NCBI GenBank assembly: GCA_934796165.1
Contig: CAKVOU010000002.1
Coordinates: 231,508 to 295,507, forward strand
Direction of reading: 5' to 3'
DNA length: 64,000 bases
Source: an uncultured Eubacteriales bacterium
GTDB taxonomy: Bacteria; Bacillota; Clostridia; Oscillospirales; CAG-272
Below, one piece after another: positions 50,058 through 55,797 of this stretch. The notes below the pieces were generated by a model. That model was not told the origin of the DNA, made no database searches, and saw only the letters and a list, made by a program, of their open reading frames with translations. Made by a program: the position numbers and the translations under genes. Every line of letters starts with the position of its first letter. The stretch's first letter is position 1.

Positions 50058-51617
50058 TCAGTACATCTTCTGCAGGCGCTGCAGGTACGCAATGCTTTCC
50101 TTCATGCTGCCCTTGCCGAACTGCGCGTCCATAAAGGCGATCAGCCCGCGGATCTCATCGCGGATGAGGGACAGATTGAGGCTTTCAAACTTGCGGAATA
50201 CCTTGGTCAAAAAGATGTAGTCGATCGCTTCGGTTTCGGTTCCGCCGCAGGCGATATAGACCGGCACGAAGCTCTGCAGCTGCTTCATGATACGGTTACC
50301 GAACGCCACACGGAATTTTTCAATCACGTAAAGATCCAGCTTTTCGATTTTGTCGAGCAACTCTTCGCTGACCGGGAAATCTTCCTTGGCTTTGTCGTAA
50401 AGCCCTTCCACATAGGAGTAGGCGATCCGCTTTGCGCCGGTATCGGGTGCGTCGAACGGAATCCCCTTGGAATCCAGGTTGATGACACAAGCACGGTCAT
50501 ACACTTTGTCGGAAACCGAGAAGGTGGAATCGTCGTTGTTGATGGTGCCGACGTACCAGACGTTCTGCGGGATCCTGAGAGCGCCGTCCTTCAGCTTCAC
50601 GGGATCGCTTTCCCACGGGGACGCGACCAGTTCGATCTTCCATTCGTCCGGATCCGGCATTTCCAGGATGGAAAGCATTTCGGCGAAGTAATACTCCACG
50701 CGCGCGATGTTCATCTCGTCGAGGATGATGAGGTTGAGGTCATCGTTGCAACCCGCCTCGTAAATGCGCCGGAGCACCTCGGTCTCGTTGAATTTCTTGG
50801 TGAATTCATTGAAATAGCCGAACAGCTCGTTGCGGTCTCTCCAGGACGGCTGAACCGCCGCGATGGTGGCGTCGTTCTTGAAATACTTGCCCATTGCATA
50901 CGGCAAGGAGGTTTTACCGGTACCGGAGATACCCTGGAGGATGATCAGCTTGGTGGATGCAAATCCCGCGAACATCAGACGGATGGTGCGGATGTCATAG
51001 TACAGCCCGTGGCTGCTGCAGGCATAGTTGCGGAAATCTTCGCAAAGCTCCTTCAGGTTCATGGAGGTATCGTAGGTGGGTGCCTCGTAGTAGGTGTACT
51101 TCTCGTCCACTGCAGAGAGGCGGGCAAAACGGCTGCCGGTCACAAGCTCCGGCTTGGCATCCGGCTCCTCCGGCTTGATCTCCTCGAATTCGCCTTCAAA
51201 CATCTGCTTGATCTGTTCGTAGGTCATACCGGTCTGCGCGACCTTGAGCCTGAGGATGCGTTCCTTGTCGGCAGTCAGCTCCAGCACGTCGCGGTGCAGA
51301 TCGGCGATCTCTTCGAGCAGGTCCTCGTTGCCGACGATGGTCCGGCGGAACCGGATATACTTGCGGATACCGAGTACGATGAGGAAGATCAGTCCTGCCC
51401 AGACCGCAAACGTCAGGATGAAGGCGAGGATGGAAAACATCCAGTCAAACACACCGAAATTGGCACGTTCATCCGCCCACAGCTTGAAGTAGTACGGCAT
51501 ATTGAATATTTTGGCGATTCCGAGCCCGATGCCCCTGACGATCATCAGAAGACCGTCCAGCATATTCCCGAAAAACGCTTTGAACCAGGTCAGAAACCCG
51601 TATAAAAATTCGTTCAT
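50058..51617 (-). CDS. Membrane-tethered McrB-type AAA+ ATPase
   Basis: This 519-residue protein has a hydrophobic or amphipathic N-terminus (residues 5-38) and a clear membrane helix at 60-84, then a coiled linker and an AAA+ domain from about 200 to the end. Walker A is LQGISGTGKTSLP, Walker B LIILDEMNIARVEYYF, with a sensor-like VGTINNDDSTF and an arginine region DRACVINLDS. These match McrB/dynein-like AAA ATPases, but there is no DNA-binding domain and no McrC nuclease nearby. The membrane anchor and the flanking SipW/TasA genes point to remodelling or energising a surface-fibre machine rather than restriction. Confidence 0.85.
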   Translation of the reverse strand: MNEFLYGFLTWFKAFFGNMLDGLLMIVRGIGLGIAKIFNMPYYFKLWADERANFGVFDWMFSILAFILTFAVWAGLIFLIVLGIRKYIRFRRTIVGNEDLLEEIADLHRDVLELTADKERILRLKVAQTGMTYEQIKQMFEGEFEEIKPEEPDAKPELVTGSRFARLSAVDEKYTYYEAPTYDTSMNLKELCEDFRNYACSSHGLYYDIRTIRLMFAGFASTKLIILQGISGTGKTSLPYAMGKYFKNDATIAAVQPSWRDRNELFGYFNEFTKKFNETEVLRRIYEAGCNDDLNLIILDEMNIARVEYYFAEMLSILEMPDPDEWKIELVASPWESDPVKLKDGALRIPQNVWYVGTINNDDSTFSVSDKVYDRACVINLDSKGIPFDAPDTGAKRIAYSYVEGLYDKAKEDFPVSEELLDKIEKLDLYVIEKFRVAFGNRIMKQLQSFVPVYIACGGTETEAIDYIFLTKVFRKFESLNLSLIRDEIRGLIAFMDAQFGKGSMKESIAYLQRLQKMY

Positions 51618-51779
51618 ATCCGGCTACCTTTACATAAATTCTGCGATGGATTCAATGTCTTTTTTGCGGCATTCCGTTGTATGTACGGGATAACCGCCCG
51701 TCCGGAACGGCGGACCCGTTTGCCGGGAACAGACAAACTCCCGCACATCGGGACCGCACTTCTCCGGGCGGATACTTTT

Positions 51780-52595
51780 TTACTGTTTGCCGGGCGTCTC
51801 CGATGAGTCGGTTGCATCGTCCGGTTTATCGTCCGGCTTATCATCCGGCTTATCCTTGTCCGAGCCGTTTTCCTCTGCCTGGCGGCGGAGGTATTCCTCG
51901 ATTGCCTTCTGCTTGATGAGTTCCTCATCCGCAACGGTAATGACCTTCTTGCCGTCGTTCCTGACGGAGATCAGGGTGCGGATGAACATCACGAGCTGGT
52001 AAACGAAGAACAGCACGAGGGGCAGAAGGATGCAGAGCCCGAAGCCGAGTCTCGACCCGAGGAAGGTGAGAACGCTTCCGAGTCCCGCAACCCTGGTGCC
52101 GGTATACACGGCGATGATGGCATCGCGTCTGACCGTTTCTTCGTGTCCGCGGCTGAATTCCACGTTGTCGCCCATGGTTTTGACGCTGACGATTCTGCCG
52201 CTTTTATTTCTTTCGATCTCAGTGATACGGTGCGTGTTGTATTCTCCATTGGAGATCCTTCCGTCACCGTCTATGTCATATTCAAAGGTAATGATGTCGC
52301 CGACCTCCAGCGCGTCAATGGCGCTGTCACTGGTGGCGATGTAATTGCTGACAAGCAGATTGCCCTTTCCGAAGCCGCCCGGCTTGTTATCGGGCACGCC
52401 GTCGGGTTTCTTTGCGTTCATGGAATCCGACTGGACATTGAGGAAGCACTTCCCGCCGACCGTCGGTACGTTTTTCGCATTCGCACTTGCGGACACCGCA
52501 ATGATGGTGACAAACAGGCAGAACGCGACAAACACCCACAGAACCACATTGATGACGATATTGACTGTTTTCTTTGCTTTCAGATTTTTTTCCAT
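51780..52595 (-). CDS. Second SipW-like signal peptidase with an insertion
   Basis: This 271-residue membrane peptidase has an N-terminal helix (residues 11-37) and a C-terminal helix (about 190-215). The active-site Ser is in NVQSDSMNAKKPDG (S58 most likely), the His in YNTHRITEIE (H122) and the third motif in TMGDNVEFSRGHEE. About 20 extra residues rich in Gly, Pro and Lys follow the Ser compared with the sister gene at 46072. The tail ends in DKPDDKPDDKPDDATD repeats. Directly downstream of the TasA-like gene, it is the likely processing enzyme. ATG 52595 is set by AAGGAA 9 bases upstream. Confidence 0.85.
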   Translation of the reverse strand: MEKNLKAKKTVNIVINVVLWVFVAFCLFVTIIAVSASANAKNVPTVGGKCFLNVQSDSMNAKKPDGVPDNKPGGFGKGNLLVSNYIATSDSAIDALEVGDIITFEYDIDGDGRISNGEYNTHRITEIERNKSGRIVSVKTMGDNVEFSRGHEETVRRDAIIAVYTGTRVAGLGSVLTFLGSRLGFGLCILLPLVLFFVYQLVMFIRTLISVRNDGKKVITVADEELIKQKAIEEYLRRQAEENGSDKDKPDDKPDDKPDDATDSSETPGKQ

Positions 52596-52731
52596 TCCCT
52601 TAATTTCCTTAACAAAAGATTTGCAGTAATCGGTCTTACAGTGAAAAAACGATGTGGCGCTCATCGTGAGAGTTTTATCGTGAGGATCCCTTTGCTTGGG
52701 GGAGCCGAAGTGCCCCTGTAAACCGGCACTG

Positions 52732-52757
52732 CCGTGCGGGGAAGAATCCCCGCACGG
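52732..52757 (-). other. Strong intercistronic hairpin between the TasA-like and SipW genes
   Basis: CCGTGCGGGG (52732-52741) pairs with CCCCGCACGG (52748-52757). No U-tract follows, so it is more likely a 3' stabilising or partial-termination element that raises TasA-like mRNA over the downstream genes. Confidence 0.6.
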
Positions 52758-52829
52758 TAAGCCGGGTCATCCGGCGCGCTTCGGATAAAGTGTGGTACCA
52801 GAATCAGCGGATTTCAGAGTCCATGCAGA

Positions 52830-53567
52830 TCACTCAAGGTCAAACTGGAGAGAAAGCTGACCGGTGATTGTATTACCGGCGCTGACATAATCACTGTTGA
52901 CATTGGTGCTATTGCCGTCTACATAGACATACACAACGACTTCGACAGCAGTGCTGGCAGTAATATCAACATTGCCCGCCGTGGTGAACGCTGCTGCAGT
53001 GTTGTCAAACACGTGGTATTCGCCATTAATGGTAACGTAAGCCTTGATTGCATCGTCAGCAGCTGTCCAAGTAGGTGTGATCGTCACCTTGCCGGAGTAA
53101 TTTTCAGAATCCTTAGAAAGGGTGAGGTACATCTTGAAGGTAAGCATGTAATCCTTATCGCCAAGTGTAACTTCCTTGATATTCGCGGTACCGGAAACAG
53201 CCAGATTCTGCTTGTCGGAAGTCGTGGTATACCACTTCTTTGCTTCGGTAGTGTGAGTATTCAGTGTGCCAGCTACATCGTAGTAAGCGGTTGGATAGCA
53301 CTGTTTCTGGGTGTTGCCGATCGTAGTGTATGCAGCAGCGTGTGAGTTCGTCAGATCGACATCATTCGCGTCCGTTTTTGCGGTCGCAGCCTTTGCCTGA
53401 TCATCGCCGATCAGCAGGAATGTTGCATTGGACTTTGCGGTAACCTGCATACCATCTGCGATAACAGTCTTGTTCATAGAGAACCATGCAAAGGTGGAGG
53501 TTCCCATCAGTACTGCGGAAACAAGCAGCATGCAGAGAGCGGGAATCAGTTTTTTGAACTTCTTCAT
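52830..53567 (-). CDS. TasA/CalY (camelysin)-like fibre subunit, SipW-dependent
   Basis: This 245-residue secreted protein has a SipW-type signal peptide: a basic start, a hydrophobic core (residues 9-22) and TSTFAWFSMNKT, the cleavage-region signature of TasA, CalY and related proteins. The mature part is rich in beta-strand residues, Thr, Ala and Asp, with a few aromatics, as in TasA-family fibre proteins. Codon use and GC differ from the neighbours (more A/T, many GCA and ACT codons), as expected for an abundant structural protein. AAGGAG precedes ATG 53567. Hairpins flank the gene on both sides. Confidence 0.85.
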   Translation of the reverse strand: MKKFKKLIPALCMLLVSAVLMGTSTFAWFSMNKTVIADGMQVTAKSNATFLLIGDDQAKAATAKTDANDVDLTNSHAAAYTTIGNTQKQCYPTAYYDVAGTLNTHTTEAKKWYTTTSDKQNLAVSGTANIKEVTLGDKDYMLTFKMYLTLSKDSENYSGKVTITPTWTAADDAIKAYVTINGEYHVFDNTAAAFTTAGNVDITASTAVEVVVYVYVDGNSTNVNSDYVSAGNTITGQLSLQFDLE

Positions 53568-53707
53568 TTTTTTGTCTCCTTAGATTGATTTGAATATATT
53601 TGTTCCATTGCCGCATAGCGCCAATGCGGCAAAAGAATGCCTTGAATCAGAACACGGAAGTCATTCCGATGAGGTCTATATGAATAACGGTATTTTCCCT
53701 GCCGCCC

Positions 53708-53800
53708 GGGGCTTTCCGATCCCTGCCGGAAGGCGTGGGAATGGAAAGACACTTTTCGGCGACACCGGAAAGCCCCGTTTGGCTCGGTTTTTCCGGCAGG
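53708..53800 (-). other. Interleaved inverted repeats upstream of the TasA-like gene
   Basis: GGGGCTTTCCG (53708-53718) can pair with CGGAAAGCCCC (53766-53776), and CCTGCCGGAA (53722-53731) with TTCCGGCAGG (53791-53800). The two pairings interleave, so they form a pseudoknot or two exclusive folds. They lie in the 273-bp gap between the anchor protein gene and the TasA-like gene. Confidence 0.55.
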
Positions 53801-53840
53801 CTTGCGTACCTGCGGGCTTGTCGTCAGAGGTTTCCCGCGC

Positions 53841-54656
53841 TTACGAAGCGCCGGCAACCTCCATGACCATGTCCACCTTGAACTCCCCGCCGAGCAGGTC
53901 GTCCGTGCAGTCGGGGTCGTTGCCCTCAATCCAGATTACCACGGTGATCTTGGAGATGTCCCCCGGCTTGAAGCCGTTCACCGTTCCCTCGGCAACCGTT
54001 CCGGCACCGACGAAATTGGTCATCAAACGGTTTTCGGGGTCGATCTCGGGTTCCCCGTTGCCGCCCGTCTTTGCTTTGGCGTAATCGGTGTAGGAACCGT
54101 CATAAATGTGCTCGCCCGTCTCTGCCGTGTAGAAAAACGGTGTGTAATAAATCCGCACGCGCACCGCAGAATCAAGTCCCGAGGTCATGCGGGAGATGAC
54201 GAGTTGATAGTTGTAGGTGAATTCCAGAGAACCCGTGTTCTTCAGATAAAAGGTGTATGCCACATAGTTTTCCCCGTTGTGTTCGCCGTCCTCGTCGTTG
54301 AGGTTGCCGGGGAGCGAGTTGCCGTCGATGTTGGTCACGTCCTTGACTGCCTTGGAATTGAGGCGGGACACGGGATTGGAGAACCGCTCGTGTTCGGAGA
54401 GCGACAGCGCGTAGCGCCGGTCGTTCAGATCGTTGATCTTGACGGTGAAGCTGCCGTACTTGCTGAACAGGAGCGAAATGATATATACGATGACGAGGAG
54501 CGCGACAATCGCGCCGGAAACGGCGGGGATCACGCGTCGGTAAATGCGGTAGCGTTTGACCTCTGCCGCGCTTCTGCGCAGGAAGGAAACCGTATGCTTT
54601 TCACCGGAGGCAGCGCCTCCCAAGTCCCGGTCATTCCGGTTATTATTCTCCGCCAC
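53841..54656 (-). CDS. Membrane-anchored CalY/TasA-like accessory protein
   Basis: This 271-residue protein has a cytoplasmic N-terminus (residues 1-41, basic), one membrane helix (42-64) and an extracytoplasmic beta-rich domain. The pattern YVAYTFYLKNTGSLEFTYNY, then TVVIWIEGNDPDCTDDLLGG, resembles SipW-dependent camelysin/TasA-family domains. It lacks the AWF-type cleavage site of the next gene, so it may stay as an anchor or base for the fibre. Its start overlaps the degenerate EAL gene by 14 bp. Confidence 0.75.
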   Translation of the reverse strand: MAENNNRNDRDLGGAASGEKHTVSFLRRSAAEVKRYRIYRRVIPAVSGAIVALLVIVYIISLLFSKYGSFTVKINDLNDRRYALSLSEHERFSNPVSRLNSKAVKDVTNIDGNSLPGNLNDEDGEHNGENYVAYTFYLKNTGSLEFTYNYQLVISRMTSGLDSAVRVRIYYTPFFYTAETGEHIYDGSYTDYAKAKTGGNGEPEIDPENRLMTNFVGAGTVAEGTVNGFKPGDISKITVVIWIEGNDPDCTDDLLGGEFKVDMVMEVAGAS

Positions 54657-55455
54657 GGGCGCTTTCCCTCCTCTCGGTCAACCACGGTACAAGTTCCTTT
54701 TCTTCCGTACTGCAAAACAGCGCCCCGTGATACCCGGGATCCGGAAGAAACGCGGCGCATTCCGCAGAATTGAGCTCTCTTAGGTGCCCGTCATCCGGAA
54801 CACCCTCTGCGATCACCCGCACATCAAGGCTCGCGGCAAACCGGATAAACGACGGAACCACCGCCGATCTCTCCCGACTGTCGAGCAGTGCCACGGTCTC
54901 CCGGTCAAGGAATACTGCGTCGGGCGTAAGGTGTACCAGCTCCCCCATCGGAAAGAACCGGTTGCCGTACCCGCGGATTGACACGCGGAAGCCCGCCGCG
55001 CGGATATCGGAAAATGCCCGTGCGACCTGCTCCTCGCCGAGCGTCAGAACCTCTTCGCCGAATTCCAGATAAATCCGGCGCAGAAGCGCAATGTCGCGTC
55101 CCTCTGCGGCTTGCTTCAGCGCGTCGTACAGTCCTTCGCAAAAGAGCACCGACGAAGAGACTTGCAGGGTGACGAATTCAATCCCCGCAAGGTCATTCTC
55201 GCGGCAAAGGTCCCGGAGCGTGCGGCGGACGCCGTACTGCATGAGCAAAAGCCCCGTTTCATCTCCCTCCGCGTCCAGCGCGGAAAGGTAACGGGACGGC
55301 TCCAGTGAACCGTACAGAATACTGTTGATACAGGTCTTTCCCCGGAAGCCGATCATTCTGCCGTAGTAACAGTCGTAAATCGGCGAAAAGCGCACTTCAA
55401 TCGGTCTGACCCCGCTGTCCAGCGTGCGCGTTGTATATATATCGATCCGATCCAT
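54643..55455 (-). CDS. Degenerate EAL-domain protein, first gene of the riboswitch-controlled operon
   Basis: This 270-residue cytoplasmic protein has an EAL-like fold throughout (IYDCYYGRMIGFRGK at the start, LLRRIYLEFGEEVL, FRVSIRGYGNRFFPMGELVH, VIAEGVPDDGHL). The catalytic motifs are lost: the EAL position reads FRG, and the DDFGTG loop reads RGYGNR. It is probably not a phosphodiesterase and may act as a c-di-GMP-binding effector or a scaffold. ATG 55455 follows GGAGGTGCGAGG. The leader carries a c-di-GMP-I riboswitch. The gene end overlaps the anchor-protein gene. Confidence 0.8.
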   Translation of the reverse strand: MDRIDIYTTRTLDSGVRPIEVRFSPIYDCYYGRMIGFRGKTCINSILYGSLEPSRYLSALDAEGDETGLLLMQYGVRRTLRDLCRENDLAGIEFVTLQVSSSVLFCEGLYDALKQAAEGRDIALLRRIYLEFGEEVLTLGEEQVARAFSDIRAAGFRVSIRGYGNRFFPMGELVHLTPDAVFLDRETVALLDSRERSAVVPSFIRFAASLDVRVIAEGVPDDGHLRELNSAECAAFLPDPGYHGALFCSTEEKELVPWLTERRESARGGE

Positions 55456-55491
55456 CCTCGCACCTCCGCGGATTCTGCCGGGATTCCGGGC

Positions 55492-55531
55492 AATAAGAAA
55501 AGGTTGCAATTTTGTGTACAAAATTGCAACC
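55492..55531 (-). terminator. Riboswitch-controlled intrinsic terminator
   Basis: On the minus strand GGTTGCAATTTTG (55531-55519) pairs with CAAAATTGCAACC (55514-55502), followed by TTTTCTTATT. The 5' arm includes the bases that close the riboswitch P1 helix, so termination and ligand-bound aptamer exclude each other. Confidence 0.9.
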
Positions 55532-55605
55532 GGGCTGACTTAATCTCTAAGTCCCTTGGCTTTGCGTCACCGCCTCGCGACGGTTTTGCCGATATTCAAT
55601 TGAAC
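55520..55605 (-). ncRNA. Cyclic-di-GMP-I (GEMM-I) riboswitch
   Basis: Read on the minus strand, the conserved core is GGCAAAACC (55590-55582), a P2 stem capped by a GCGA tetraloop, then GGTGACGCAAAGCC (55571-55558), the short P3 hairpin GACTTAGAGATTAAGTC (55553-55537) and AGCCCGGTTGC. These match the c-di-GMP-I class, in the clostridial style with a short P3. A short P1 (AATTG 55601-55597 with CAATT 55526-55522) shares bases with the terminator's 5' arm, which implies an ON switch: c-di-GMP binding prevents termination. Confidence 0.95.
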
Positions 55606-55633
55606 GGGACATCGTACTCCTATAACTGTTTTT

Positions 55634-55662
55634 ATGTTATCACTTTTTTTCGACATTGTCAA
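55634..55662 (-). promoter_or_regulatory. Sigma-A promoter of the riboswitch-controlled fibre operon
   Basis: On the minus strand, TTGACA (55657-55662), 17-base spacer, TAACAT (55634-55639). Transcription would start near 55627 and run straight into the aptamer. Confidence 0.88.
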
Positions 55663-55797
55663 GCGGCTTCCCCGATTTTTGTCAAAATTTTTTCATATTT
55701 GCTCTTGCAAATGAAAATTGTTACATAATTATTGAAAATGAATCTTTTCCTGGCGGGCAATCTGAAACGTACCATCCGCAAATATTGTTCCGGCACA

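Noticed and set aside
49887..51605. 572-codon plus-strand frame over the AAA+ gene
   Set aside because: Antisense to Walker motifs; product without domain match.
46942..51617. McrBC restriction system
   Set aside because: The ATPase is membrane-anchored, there is no DNA-recognition domain or visible McrC nuclease motif, and the flanking genes are for surface-protein processing.
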